Shown: positions 1 to 8,315 of the stretch, piece after piece
How positions within the stretch are numbered: the stretch's first letter is position 1
How the letters are laid out: each line of letters opens with the position of its first letter
Program-made: the position numbers and the translations under genes
NCBI GenBank assembly: GCA_036522515.1
Contig: DATDFQ010000014.1
Span: forward strand, 1 to 51,506
Reading direction: 5' to 3'
DNA from: Bacteroidota bacterium
GTDB lineage: Bacteria; Bacteroidota; Ignavibacteria; UBA10030; SZUA-254
DNA length: 51,506 bases
The notes under the pieces: model-generated
Databases searched by the model: none
What the model was told of the DNA's origin: nothing
What the model saw: the letters and a program-made list of their open reading frames with translations, nothing else

Positions 1-3
1 CGG

Positions 4-894
4 TTACTTCGTATCCAATATCACCGGCAGCCCGTCTTTGCCCGAGCCGATCACCACCACCTTCGCGTTCGCCGATCCTGCCAGCTTCTCCGTCGCTTCG
101 ATCCCCTTCCACCGAAGGAGCTGATCGGTGATGGTCGTGACGACGATCTTCTGGAAATCCGAAATCCCCTGAGCTTCGATCCGTTTCCGGTCCGCCTCCT
201 GGCGTTCCTTCGTCAGGATGAATTCCATCCGCTGGCTCTCCTGTTCCGCCTGCAATTTCGATTCGATCGATTGCGATAGCCCCGCGGGCAAGCCGACCCT
301 GCGCAGCGGCGCGGACTCCACGCTGACTCCCCGCTTCTCGGTCGCGTCCTGGATTTCCTTCAGGATGAGCGACGAGAGGTGCTCCCGCTCCGAGGTGTAG
401 AGCGCCTTCGCTTCGAAGCCGGCGGTGACGCCCCTCGTCACCGACCGGAACTGCGGCTCGACGATGACCGCGGCGTACTCCTCTCCGACAGTCTTATAGA
501 CATCGGAGGCCTTCTCGGGGTTCAGATGGTAGAGAATGCTGACCTCAAGCTGGACCGTAAGGCCTTCCTTCGACGGGACATCCATCACTTCCTTCAATTC
601 CTGCGTCTGGATCGACATCTTGATCACGCTGGCGAGCGGGTTCATCCCGTTGATGCCGGCCTTCAGCGTCATGTCCGAGACCGTTCCGAAGAAATTCACC
701 ACGCCGACATGCCCGGCCGGGATCGTCGTGAAGCATTCCGAAAGCGCGAGAACGAGAGCTGCGAGGCAGACCACGATTGCGGCATTGGCTGCCGGCTTGT
801 AGGTCAGGTTGTGCTCGACCGCGACTTTTCTGCGGGCGTTTTGCCAGAGGAAAAAGGTGATGATTGCAAGCAGCAGGCTAACGATGAATAACAT
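4..894 (-). CDS. SPFH/prohibitin-family membrane protein
   Basis: Probable membrane-anchored scaffold of the SPFH (stomatin/prohibitin/flotillin/HflK-C) superfamily, which forms large rings at the inner membrane, often tied to membrane-protease control. The 296-residue product has two hydrophobic segments near the N terminus (about residues 1-18 and 36-52). A prohibitin-like domain follows (about 55-225), containing IPAGHVGVV and MSIQTQELKE. A charged helical region rich in E, R and K (about 215-240) is the usual oligomerisation segment. The start is supported by a strong AAGGAGA ribosome site 6 nt upstream and a clear promoter at 954-982. It is transcribed alone and tail-to-head with the TRAP genes, with repeats between them. 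The family call is firm; the physiological role is not visible from sequence. Confidence 0.88.
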   Translation of the reverse strand: MLFIVSLLLAIITFFLWQNARRKVAVEHNLTYKPAANAAIVVCLAALVLALSECFTTIPAGHVGVVNFFGTVSDMTLKAGINGMNPLASVIKMSIQTQELKEVMDVPSKEGLTVQLEVSILYHLNPEKASDVYKTVGEEYAAVIVEPQFRSVTRGVTAGFEAKALYTSEREHLSSLILKEIQDATEKRGVSVESAPLRRVGLPAGLSQSIESKLQAEQESQRMEFILTKERQEADRKRIEAQGISDFQKIVVTTITDQLLRWKGIEATEKLAGSANAKVVVIGSGKDGLPVILDTK

Positions 895-953
895 GTCGAT
901 CTCCTTGGACGAAAGTGGGAAGCCCCCCGGGTGAGTTGCTCGATGGCGACGAC

Positions 954-982
954 AATATACGCCTACCCCCGCCGAATGTCAA
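954..982 (-). promoter_or_regulatory. Promoter of the SPFH gene
   Basis: On the minus strand TTGACA (977-982) and TATATT (954-959) are separated by exactly 17 nt. The start codon lies about 60 nt downstream. This matches the spacing of the other promoters read in this window. Confidence 0.75.
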
Positions 983-1004
983 ACACGGGGGAAATCAGGG
1001 TGTG

Positions 1005-1115
1005 TCGCATTTTCATCTCTTGCCGTCATCCCGACATGTTTCAGGTCGGGATCTTTCTAAAAGAGTAGGAAGATGCTGACCAGGAGCATGTCAGCATGAC
1101 GAGGTGGGGAAACGT
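1005..1115 (+). repeat. Dispersed repeat family C, copy 1
   Basis: About 110 bp that recur at 3181-3280 and 48113-48226 with only scattered differences. The unit contains two hairpins. One arm pair is CCCGACATGT with its partner AGGTCGGG; the second is TGCTGAC with its partner GTCAGCA. The hairpins are flanked by an outer inverted pair CGTCAT/ATGACG. The copy is non-coding and lies between the SPFH promoter and the end of dctM. It looks like a REP/MITE-type palindromic element. Confidence 0.8.
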
Positions 1116-1117
1116 TG

Positions 1118-1230
1118 TTCTCGTTCCCACGCTCTGCGTGGGAACGCAGTCCGCGGCGCTCTGCGCCGCAACGAGGTTGGGACGCGGAGCGTCCCGCCTC
1201 CACGCTCCCACGGGGACCGTGGGAGCGAGA
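1118..1230 (+). repeat. Dispersed repeat family D, copy 1 (four tandem palindromes)
   Basis: Four consecutive short palindromes lie at 1122-1146 (cgttcccacg...cgtgggaacg), 1153-1169, 1179-1195 and 1204-1226 (gctcccacgg...ccgtgggagc). The same set occurs inverted at 27424-27523. It directly abuts repeat C copy 1. With that copy it fills most of the gap between the SPFH gene and dctM. The remaining 1231-1287 shows no gene. Confidence 0.75.
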
Positions 1231-1287
1231 AGCAAACTGCAAGCAGCCTTCAGGTTGCGTTCGTTCGATCCGGCAGTCGATAACGGG

Positions 1288-2565
1288 TCAATGCTTCCCG
1301 ACGACCGTCGTGAGCCAGATGCTCAGGTCCGGGAAGCAGGTGATCAGCGCCAGGACGGCGAGAAGCAGCGCCAGGAAGGGAAGGACGGCGACATAGATCT
1401 GAGGCAGGGTTTTCTTAAACCGGGAGCTGGCAAGGAAAATGTTCAGAGCGAGCGGCGGGATCACATAGCCGATCTCAAGGTTCATCAGGAACATGATCCC
1501 GAGGTGGACGGGATCCACCCCGTAGTTTGTCGCAATGGGGATGATGATGGGCACGATGATGATGATCGCCGAATAGATCTCGATCATGGTGATCCCCAGA
1601 AGAATGGCGTTGAGAATAAGAAGAAACGCATACTTATTGTTGACGTATTCGTTCATCAGGGCGAAGAGTTTCCCGGGGATTTCCTGGTCGATGAGGTAAT
1701 TCGTCAAACCCATGGAGGCTCCCAGCATGATCAGGATGGCCCCAACGAGCATCATGCTCTCCCGAATCACCCGGGGAACATCCCGGAACAATGTGAGGTC
1801 CTTGCGGATGAACACTTCGACGACGACGGCGTAGATGGCCGTTACGGCCGCGGCTTCCGTGGCGGTGAACGCCCCTCCGTAGATCCCGCCGATGACGAGA
1901 ACCGGCAGCGGCAGCTCCCAGGCGGCTTCCTTCAGGCCCCGCCAGACGTTCCCGAACGAGAAGGGAATTCGTTCGACCTTCGCGGCGATCCCGACCCGGA
2001 TGCTGTAGGCGGAGAGAACGAGAAGGAGGAGGATCCCCGGCACGAGCCCTGCGAGAAAGAGCGTGTCGAGATTCACTTTCGCGACCAGGGCGTAGAGAAT
2101 GATCGGCAGCGAAGGGGGGAATAAGAGCCCGAGACTCCCCGATGTCGTCATGAGGCCGAGCGAAAACTTTTCGGGATATCCGTGCTTGAGGAGCGACGGG
2201 TAGAGCAGGCCGCCGAGCGCGATGATCGTCACGCCGGAGGCGCCTGTGAACGCGGTGAACAGGGCGGCGGTGCAGAGCGCGACGACCGCCATCCCGCCCG
2301 GCATCCAGCCGAAGAGCGCCTGGACGAAGTTCATCAACCGGGCCGGCGCCTTGCTTTCCGCCAGGATATGCCCGGCGAACGTGAAGAGCGGGATCGCGAT
2401 GAGAGAGGGGAAATCGGCCAGCCGGGAGAGCTCGACGATCAACGCCGCGATATCGATGCCTGCGGCGTTGAATGCGAGGAGGGCGATGCCCGCGATGATG
2501 GTGAAGAGCGGGGCGCCGGCGAGAGAAAGAATGAGGAGGATCGCTCCGATGAGGATCAATTCCAC
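1288..2565 (-). CDS. dctM: TRAP transporter large permease (DctM-like)
   Basis: Large membrane subunit of a tripartite ATP-independent periplasmic transporter. It uses an ion gradient to import organic acids or similar solutes delivered by a periplasmic binding protein. The 425-residue product is of normal DctM length and hydrophobic throughout, with about 12 membrane segments. It carries family features such as GASGVTIIALGGLLYPSLLKHGY and LGLLFPPSLPIILYA near the middle. Translation probably starts at GTG (2563-2565), preceded by a GGAGGCGGGG-like ribosome site. The start is 3 nt after the dctQ stop, so the two are coupled. No dctP gene is present here, so the substrate cannot be inferred. 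Confidence 0.93.
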   Translation of the reverse strand: MELILIGAILLILSLAGAPLFTIIAGIALLAFNAAGIDIAALIVELSRLADFPSLIAIPLFTFAGHILAESKAPARLMNFVQALFGWMPGGMAVVALCTAALFTAFTGASGVTIIALGGLLYPSLLKHGYPEKFSLGLMTTSGSLGLLFPPSLPIILYALVAKVNLDTLFLAGLVPGILLLLVLSAYSIRVGIAAKVERIPFSFGNVWRGLKEAAWELPLPVLVIGGIYGGAFTATEAAAVTAIYAVVVEVFIRKDLTLFRDVPRVIRESMMLVGAILIMLGASMGLTNYLIDQEIPGKLFALMNEYVNNKYAFLLILNAILLGITMIEIYSAIIIIVPIIIPIATNYGVDPVHLGIMFLMNLEIGYVIPPLALNIFLASSRFKKTLPQIYVAVLPFLALLLAVLALITCFPDLSIWLTTVVGKH

Positions 2566-2568
2566 GGC

Positions 2569-3075
2569 TTACCCCGCCTCCGGCAGTTCACCTGGCGATG
2601 TTTCCTCTTCCCCGGCCGGACCGGCGATCGCCCGAAGGAGAAACTGGATCGTCATGAGGTAAAACCCGGCCGGTATGATGACTTCGACGACCAGAACGGG
2701 AAGGTCCAGGAAGGTCTTGTTCCCGCTGTCGATGTTCAGCATCGTGATGCCGGCGCCGCCGAGGAAATAGCAGACCACCGAGGCGAAGAGGTTGGAAACG
2801 CGCTGGAGCCAGAGCTTTGAACGCGGACTCAGGAACCGGGTAAGAACATCGATTTGAAAGTGTTTATTCTCGCGCGTCGCGAGCACCGCGCCGAGCAAAC
2901 CAACCCAGATGACGAGGCTGCGGGCGGCAATGTCCCCCCAGGGGATGGCGCCGTTGAAAAAGTAGCGGAGAAACACCTGCAGGACGGCGAGACCCATCAT
3001 GACTCCAAAGAGTCCGACGAGGGCGATGTCGACCAGTTTCGTCAGGACGATGTCGATGAAACGTAAGGCTTTCAT
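2569..3075 (-). CDS. dctQ: TRAP transporter small permease (DctQ-like)
   Basis: Small membrane subunit partner of the adjacent DctM. The chosen start (ATG at 3073-3075) gives 168 residues, normal for DctQ, beginning MKALRFIDIV. Four membrane helices are visible (about residues 12-35, 45-65, 85-110 and 125-148), with the typical LGAVLATRENKHFQIDVLT segment in the middle. The reading frame stays open upstream to 3300, but that part runs through a promoter and repeat C copy 2, so it is not coding. The tail is short and acidic. It is transcribed with dctM from the promoter at 3124-3152. Confidence 0.88.
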   Translation of the reverse strand: MKALRFIDIVLTKLVDIALVGLFGVMMGLAVLQVFLRYFFNGAIPWGDIAARSLVIWVGLLGAVLATRENKHFQIDVLTRFLSPRSKLWLQRVSNLFASVVCYFLGGAGITMLNIDSGNKTFLDLPVLVVEVIIPAGFYLMTIQFLLRAIAGPAGEEETSPGELPEAG

Positions 3076-3123
3076 TCCCTGCGCAAGGGGAGTGGTGGAA
3101 TGGCGGTCATTCGAATTTCCGTG

Positions 3124-3152
3124 AATATACAAACTCTTTGCCGCATTTGCAC
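3124..3152 (-). promoter_or_regulatory. Promoter of the dctQM pair
   Basis: Minus-strand TATATT (3124-3129) lies 17 nt from a weaker GTGCAA (3147-3152), about 50 nt upstream of the dctQ start. The -10 is perfect; the -35 is poor. Confidence 0.5.
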
Positions 3153-3180
3153 GTCGTTCGATGCACCGTAGTGCCTCGGT

Positions 3181-3280
3181 TTCATCCATTCTCGTCATCC
3201 CGACATGTTTCTGGTCGGGATCTTTAAAAGCGTTGGAAGATGCTGACCTAAAGCATGTCAGCATGACGAGGTGGGGAGGT
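3181..3280 (+). repeat. Dispersed repeat family C, copy 2
   Basis: Second copy of the roughly 100-bp two-hairpin element. It sits between the divergent dctQ and PgpH-like promoters. It lacks a few bases in the central spacer compared with copies 1 and 3, while the paired arms are kept. Confidence 0.8.
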
Positions 3281-3319
3281 TTGCGGCCTAATTGCGGCAC
3301 GTCGCTCTCTGCCGTTACC

Positions 3320-3348
3320 TTGCTTCTCTCTCAACTTCTTGACATATT
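3320..3348 (+). promoter_or_regulatory. Promoter of the PgpH-like/xerD/lys gene run
   Basis: TTGCTT (3320-3325) and CATATT (3343-3348) are 17 nt apart. Transcription would begin about 6 nt before the ATG at 3361, and no ribosome site is present. A near-leaderless mRNA is implied. Confidence 0.5.
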
Positions 3349-3360
3349 TGTGAAGAATCG

Positions 3361-5931
3361 ATGGAACCGGAACCGGAACATAGAACGACTCTCGAGCGCG
3401 TCGCGGCGGTGTTTCAGACCGGGCGCGCGAACGACAGCCTCCCCGTCAAGGTCGCGATCGGCGTCGTCCTGGTGATCCTGGTCGCGCTGATGTTTCCGCA
3501 TCCCGAGTCGATCGAGTACAATTACGGCCTCGGCGCGATCTGGGCCGACAAGGATCTGATCGCCCCCTTCTCGTTTCCCATCCTCAAAGACGCCCCGCAA
3601 TACGAAAAAGAGCGGCTCGAGGCGGCAAGATCCGTTTCGCCTGTCTTCGACCGCCGCGAGGAGGTGAGCCGGAACGAAGTCGATTCGATCCCGGTGATTT
3701 TCAGGAATCTGAAGCAGGCTGCGCAGGCCCGCAGCCGGTGGCTCCACTCGCATGCCCGGCAGGACTCCCTCCGGTTCGAGCAGGCCGCCTCCCAGGTCCC
3801 CTTCTCGCTCTCCGACACGGAATGGAAGCAGGTGATCCAGTCGGCCGCCGCCGGGGACAAGAAATCCGCTCAACGCTTCGTCGATCTCGAGGGGACCATC
3901 TCGAAGGCCCTTGCGGACATCCTCCGTTCCGGGGTCCTTGACCGCGCGAAGGGGAGCCATACTCCAGGATTCGTCTCGATACGCAAGGGGAACAACGAGG
4001 ACATCGTCCTCAACGACAAGGTGTACGACGCGGGGGAGGCGCTGCGGGCCGTAGCGGAGCAATGCGACCGGGCCGCGGGCGACAAGGTTCTGACTTCGGT
4101 CGCGTCGAAGGTCGCGGGCGCCGCCCTCCGCCCCAACCTGGTGTACGACGCCTCCGAAACCAACCGCGAGATCCAGCTTGCGGAGGACAACGTGGCCCGG
4201 ACCGTGGGTTTCGTGCAGGAGAACGAGCGCGTGATCGGGCGGCACGACCGGATCACCGAAGAGAACAAGCTGAAGCTCGATTCGTACCAGAGGGCGAGGA
4301 TCGACCGGGGCGCGGAGCTGAGCGATTGGAAGCATACGGTGGGGATCCTCTTCCACGTCATGCTGGTGGTCGGGTTGTACGGGATCTATCTTTTCCTGTT
4401 CCGCAAGCGGATCTTCCACGATAACGCGAAGCTGACGCTCGTGGCTCTGCTTCTGTTGATGGAAACCCTCTTCGCGTATGTGACCTCCACCTCCAACCTG
4501 CCGGATCCGGCCGACTACCTGATCTTCGTCCCGGCCGCCTCGATGCTGCTCACCATCATCTTCGACTCCCGCGTCGCGTTCTACGGAACCGTGACGATGG
4601 CGCTCCTCATCGGAGGGATCAAGGGGAACGACTACGGGATCGCGCTGACGTGCCTTGTCGCCGGCTCGCTCGGCGCGTATACGGTAAGGGATATCCGGAA
4701 CCGGACGCAGATTTTCCGCTCGCTCATGTTCATCTTCCTCGGGTACTCGCTGACGATCCTCACGCTTTCGTTCGAGCGGAACGAGAGCTTCAACACCGTC
4801 CTCACCTCGCTCACCTATGCGATGGCGAACGCCATCTTTTCGCCGGTCCTCACGTACGGCCTCCTGATCTTTTTCGAGAGGGTATTCAAGATCACGACGG
4901 ACCTGACGCTGCTCGAGTTGTCGGATTTCAACCAGCCGCTCCTGCGCCAGCTCGCCGAGAAAGCGCCCGGCACGTTTCACCACAGCATGCTTCTCGGAAA
5001 CCTGGCCGAGGCGGGCGCCGAGGCGATCGGCGCGAATTCCATCCTCGCCCGGGTCGGGGCCTACTATCACGACATCGGCAAGATGATCAAGCCCGAATAC
5101 TTCGTCGAGAACCAGGTCGGGTCGGTGAACCGTCACAACCGTCTGAAGCCGAGAATGAGCGCCCGGATCATCGCGGCGCATGTGAGAGACGGAGTCGAGC
5201 TGGGCAGGCAGTACGGCCTGCCGGAGAAAATCGTCGATTTCATTCCGCAGCACCACGGAACCACGCTCATCTCCTACTTCCTCGACAAGGCGATGAACCA
5301 GGCGGCAAAAAAAAACGCCAAGGAGAGCGTCGTGGAGGACGACTACCGCTACCCCGGCCCGAAGCCCCAGACGAAGGAGGCGGGCCTGGTCATGCTCGCC
5401 GACTCGGTGGAGGCCTCGACCCGCTCCCTGACCGAGATCACGCCGCAATGGCTCGAAGCGTCGATCGAGAGCATGATCAAGCAGCGCTTTGTGGAGGGCC
5501 AGCTCGATTATTGCGACCTTACGCTCCGGGATCTGACCCGGATAAAAGAGGCGTTCTTGAAAATCCTCCTGGGGATTCACCACCAGCGGATTCAGTACCC
5601 CGATCAACTCCGGACCGCACAGGAACTTTCCGATGCAGGCGTTGCGGAGAAGGATCCGGGGCCCGAAGGCCCGCCTCCCGAAGAGCAGCCGGCCGGGCGG
5701 GAGACTGAGCAGCGCCGCCGCGAGCACTTCCGGCGGCATTTGCGCCGGCCCGGTGAGGAGCGCGAGGGGCACGCACCTGCCGTGGCCGACCCCGAAGGAG
5801 AAGAACCGGCATCAGGCCCCGAGGAACCCGGCGGGGGGGATGGCGGAGTCCCGCGACCTGCGGAATCGGGCGCCGAAGGAATGAAGGGGGGAGAACCGGC
5901 TCAGGGCCGCTCTCCCGAAGTGCCGTCGTGA
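3361..5931 (+). CDS. PgpH-like 7TM-HD family phosphohydrolase
   Basis: Probable membrane HD-domain phosphodiesterase. The best-studied relative, Listeria PgpH, degrades c-di-AMP; that activity is inferred here. The 856-residue order is: N-terminal helix (about 30-50), a large extracytoplasmic 7TMR-HDED-type domain (about 55-320), seven membrane helices (about 325-510), then a cytoplasmic HD domain. Metal ligands include H540/H541 and H570-D571 in YYHDIGK. Residues after about 760 form an unusual tail rich in P, G, E and R with no visible fold. The stop overlaps the xerD start by 4 nt (GTGA), so translation is coupled. The start lacks a ribosome site, fitting the promoter 13 nt upstream. Confidence 0.88.
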   Translation: MEPEPEHRTTLERVAAVFQTGRANDSLPVKVAIGVVLVILVALMFPHPESIEYNYGLGAIWADKDLIAPFSFPILKDAPQYEKERLEAARSVSPVFDRREEVSRNEVDSIPVIFRNLKQAAQARSRWLHSHARQDSLRFEQAASQVPFSLSDTEWKQVIQSAAAGDKKSAQRFVDLEGTISKALADILRSGVLDRAKGSHTPGFVSIRKGNNEDIVLNDKVYDAGEALRAVAEQCDRAAGDKVLTSVASKVAGAALRPNLVYDASETNREIQLAEDNVARTVGFVQENERVIGRHDRITEENKLKLDSYQRARIDRGAELSDWKHTVGILFHVMLVVGLYGIYLFLFRKRIFHDNAKLTLVALLLLMETLFAYVTSTSNLPDPADYLIFVPAASMLLTIIFDSRVAFYGTVTMALLIGGIKGNDYGIALTCLVAGSLGAYTVRDIRNRTQIFRSLMFIFLGYSLTILTLSFERNESFNTVLTSLTYAMANAIFSPVLTYGLLIFFERVFKITTDLTLLELSDFNQPLLRQLAEKAPGTFHHSMLLGNLAEAGAEAIGANSILARVGAYYHDIGKMIKPEYFVENQVGSVNRHNRLKPRMSARIIAAHVRDGVELGRQYGLPEKIVDFIPQHHGTTLISYFLDKAMNQAAKKNAKESVVEDDYRYPGPKPQTKEAGLVMLADSVEASTRSLTEITPQWLEASIESMIKQRFVEGQLDYCDLTLRDLTRIKEAFLKILLGIHHQRIQYPDQLRTAQELSDAGVAEKDPGPEGPPPEEQPAGRETEQRRREHFRRHLRRPGEEREGHAPAVADPEGEEPASGPEEPGGGDGGVPRPAESGAEGMKGGEPAQGRSPEVPS

Positions 5932-6818
5932 GAGAACATCTCCGCTCATACGTGCACTATCTGACGCTTGAGAAGAATGCCGCCGCGAATACCATCGCCT
6001 CCTACTCTTCGGACCTCACGCGATATCTCGACTACCTCGAAGGGACCGGTGTGAGAGAGATCGGTAAGGTGAGCGATCGCGAGGTGACGGCCTACGTGGC
6101 GATGCTCGGCAGGATGGGCCTCTCTCCCCGGAGCGTTTCGCGGAGCCTGTCGGCCATCAAAATGTTCCACAAGTTCCTTATCGGGGAGCAACTCACGCAG
6201 CGCGACCCCGCCCGGCTGGTGGAATCCCCGAAACTTCCGAAGAAGCTCCCGGATGTTCTCAACCCGGACGAAGTGGACGAGATCCTGAAACAGCCCGACA
6301 CCGCAAGCGACCTCGGCCTTCGCGACCGGGCGATCCTCGAGACGATGTACGCCACGGGCATGCGGGTCTCGGAACTGATCGGTTTGAAGCGATCGTCCGT
6401 GGATGAACGTGAGGGATTCGTGCGAGTGTTCGGAAAGGGGTCCAAGGAGAGGATCGTTCCGATCGGACGCTCGGCGTTGAAATGGCTTCGCCGGTACCTT
6501 CTGAAGGTCCGGGTACGCCTGGCGCGGGACGGGAACGGCCAGGAGACCCTGTTTCTCAACGCGAGGGGCAAGCCGATGTCCCGCATGTCTGTCTGGAATA
6601 TCGTGCGGGCCAGCTCCACCCGGTCGGGGTTGGAAAAAGAGGTCCACCCGCACACCCTCAGGCATTCCTTCGCGACCCACCTCCTCGAGGGGGGCGCCGA
6701 CCTGAGGGCGGTCCAGGAAATGCTCGGTCATTCGGACATCGCGACGACCCAGATCTACACCCACATCGACCGGGAGTATCTCAAGGAAGTTCACAGAACT
6801 TTTCACCCACGCGGGTAA
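5928..6818 (+). CDS. xerD: Site-specific tyrosine recombinase XerD/XerC-like
   Basis: Chromosome-dimer-resolution recombinase that cuts and rejoins DNA at dif sites, acting with FtsK and a partner Xer protein. The 296-residue product is typical Xer length: an N-terminal SAM-like core-binding domain (about 1-85) and a C-terminal catalytic domain. The catalytic set is complete: R146 (GMRVSELIG), H242 and R245 (HTLRHSF), H268 (LGHS) and nucleophile Y277 (QIYTHI). The GTG start overlaps the upstream stop. Whether it is XerC or XerD cannot be settled without the partner. It sits in a housekeeping operon, not beside mobile DNA. Confidence 0.9.
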   Translation: MREHLRSYVHYLTLEKNAAANTIASYSSDLTRYLDYLEGTGVREIGKVSDREVTAYVAMLGRMGLSPRSVSRSLSAIKMFHKFLIGEQLTQRDPARLVESPKLPKKLPDVLNPDEVDEILKQPDTASDLGLRDRAILETMYATGMRVSELIGLKRSSVDEREGFVRVFGKGSKERIVPIGRSALKWLRRYLLKVRVRLARDGNGQETLFLNARGKPMSRMSVWNIVRASSTRSGLEKEVHPHTLRHSFATHLLEGGADLRAVQEMLGHSDIATTQIYTHIDREYLKEVHRTFHPRG

Positions 6819-6823
6819 TCATT

Positions 6824-8278
6824 ATGGAAACCATGCAAGCCGACAGGCAACGCGCACTGACGATCTCCGACCTCCGCAACGAAGTGGTCGGATTGGATGT
6901 AAAAATTCCCCTGCTCGACGGCTCCGAGCGTCGCTACATCTTTCTCGACAACGCCGCGAGCACCCCGACGTTCCGCTCGGTCCTCCGCTGCATCGAGGAG
7001 TTCATGCCCTGGTATTCGGGCGTCCACAGAGGGATCGGATACAAGGCGGTCGTCGCGACGAACGTCTACGTGGAGGCCCATCGCATCGCGGGCGAATTCG
7101 TCGGCGCAGACCTTGCGACGAACGTCGTCCTCTTTTCGAAGAACACCACCGAATCGATCAACACGCTCGCCCGGCGGTTCTCCCTCGGGCCCGACGATCT
7201 GGTGGTCACGACCATGATGGAACATCATTCGAACGATCTCCCGTGGAGGAGGCACGGACGCATCGCCCACGCGGGAGTCGGGCCGGACGGCGGGATCGAC
7301 CTGCCGGCTCTCCGGAAGCTCATCGCGGAGAACAAGGGCCGCGTGAAGCTGGTCGCAGTCAGCGGGGCCTCGAACGTGACCGGCATCTGTAATCCGATCC
7401 ATGAAATCGCCGAGTGGGCGCACGCGGCCGGCGCGAAGATCTTCGTCGACGCGGCCCAGCTGGCCCCGCACCGCGCGATCGACATCCTCCCCGACGCGCA
7501 TCCGGGGCATATCGACTTCATCGCCTACTCGGCGCACAAGATTTATGCTCCGTTCGGCATCGGCGTGCTCGTCGGCCCGCTCGAATTTTTCGAAGCGGGG
7601 GCGCCGGACCAGGTGGGCGGCGGGACGGTTTCATATGTCGGTGTGGAGGACGTGGAGTGGGGCGCTCCGCCCCACAAGGACGAGGCCGGGAGCCCGAACG
7701 TGGTGGGGGCCGTGGCGCTCGCGGAAGCCCTCTCCATGCTCCGCTCGGTCGGGATGGACGCCATCGCGGCGAGGGAACACGCGCTTCTCGACTACGCGTT
7801 CTCCCGGATCAAGCGGCTTCCCAGGGTCCGAATCTACGGGCCGGCGGAGGCGTCGGCGAACAAAGTCGGCGTCATCCCCTTCAATGTCGAAGGGATCGAC
7901 CATGCCCTTGTGGCGACGATCCTGAGCGTCGAAGGGGGCATCGGAGTCAGGAACGGGAATTTCTGCGCGCAGCCCTACATGAGGACGCTCCTGAACGTTT
8001 CTTCGGAAGAAGAAAAATCGAAGCGGGCGGCGCGGTGCGACAACCCGATCCTCCCCGGAATGGCGAGGGCAAGCTTCGGTTGTTACAACAACGAGGAGGA
8101 TGTCGATATCTTCGTCGAGTCGCTGGAGCGGATCGTCCGGAACGAGCAGCGCGGGTCCTATTCCGTCGACCCCCTGACCGGAATGTATGTGGAGCGGAAC
8201 TACAGGATCGACCACTCCCGGTTTTTCCGGCAAGAGGGCGCCTCACAACTGTTCGCCACACCCGAAGGGGTTTCATGA
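6824..8278 (+). CDS. SufS/CsdA-like class V aminotransferase (probable cysteine desulfurase)
   Basis: PLP-dependent class V enzyme. The active-site residues point to cysteine desulfurase-like chemistry supplying sulfur for Fe-S or thio-modification. The start ATG lies 6 nt after the xerD stop and gives 484 residues, longer than ordinary SufS (about 405), with an extra C-terminal arm of about 60 residues. The PLP lysine is K239 in SAHKIYAP. The catalytic cysteine is C381 in RNGNFCAQPYM, matching the SufS loop. LDNAAST (about 41-47) is the usual N-terminal motif. No SufBCD or SufE neighbours are present, so it may be a stand-alone desulfurase or a related lyase. Confidence 0.8.
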   Translation: METMQADRQRALTISDLRNEVVGLDVKIPLLDGSERRYIFLDNAASTPTFRSVLRCIEEFMPWYSGVHRGIGYKAVVATNVYVEAHRIAGEFVGADLATNVVLFSKNTTESINTLARRFSLGPDDLVVTTMMEHHSNDLPWRRHGRIAHAGVGPDGGIDLPALRKLIAENKGRVKLVAVSGASNVTGICNPIHEIAEWAHAAGAKIFVDAAQLAPHRAIDILPDAHPGHIDFIAYSAHKIYAPFGIGVLVGPLEFFEAGAPDQVGGGTVSYVGVEDVEWGAPPHKDEAGSPNVVGAVALAEALSMLRSVGMDAIAAREHALLDYAFSRIKRLPRVRIYGPAEASANKVGVIPFNVEGIDHALVATILSVEGGIGVRNGNFCAQPYMRTLLNVSSEEEKSKRAARCDNPILPGMARASFGCYNNEEDVDIFVESLERIVRNEQRGSYSVDPLTGMYVERNYRIDHSRFFRQEGASQLFATPEGVS

Positions 8279-8315
8279 CGGCGCCGGCCGGACGCTTCCC
8301 CGGCGGTGAACCCCG

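Noticed and set aside
1096..2124. A 342-codon plus-strand frame across repeats C/D and dctM
   Set aside because: It begins in palindromic repeats and continues antisense to dctM; the peptide is low-complexity D/R/E.
3076..3300. N-terminal extension of dctQ upstream of 3075
   Set aside because: It would translate a promoter and repeat C; the DctQ family starts at MKALRF.
3331..5772. An 813-codon open frame on the minus strand opposite the PgpH-like gene
   Set aside because: Composition is Arg/Gly/Asp/His-rich with no domain; it is an antisense shadow of a high-GC gene with clear motifs.
5928..6818. The tyrosine recombinase as integrase of the tRNA-Arg island
   Set aside because: It is 24 kb away, in a housekeeping operon, and has Xer length and motifs.
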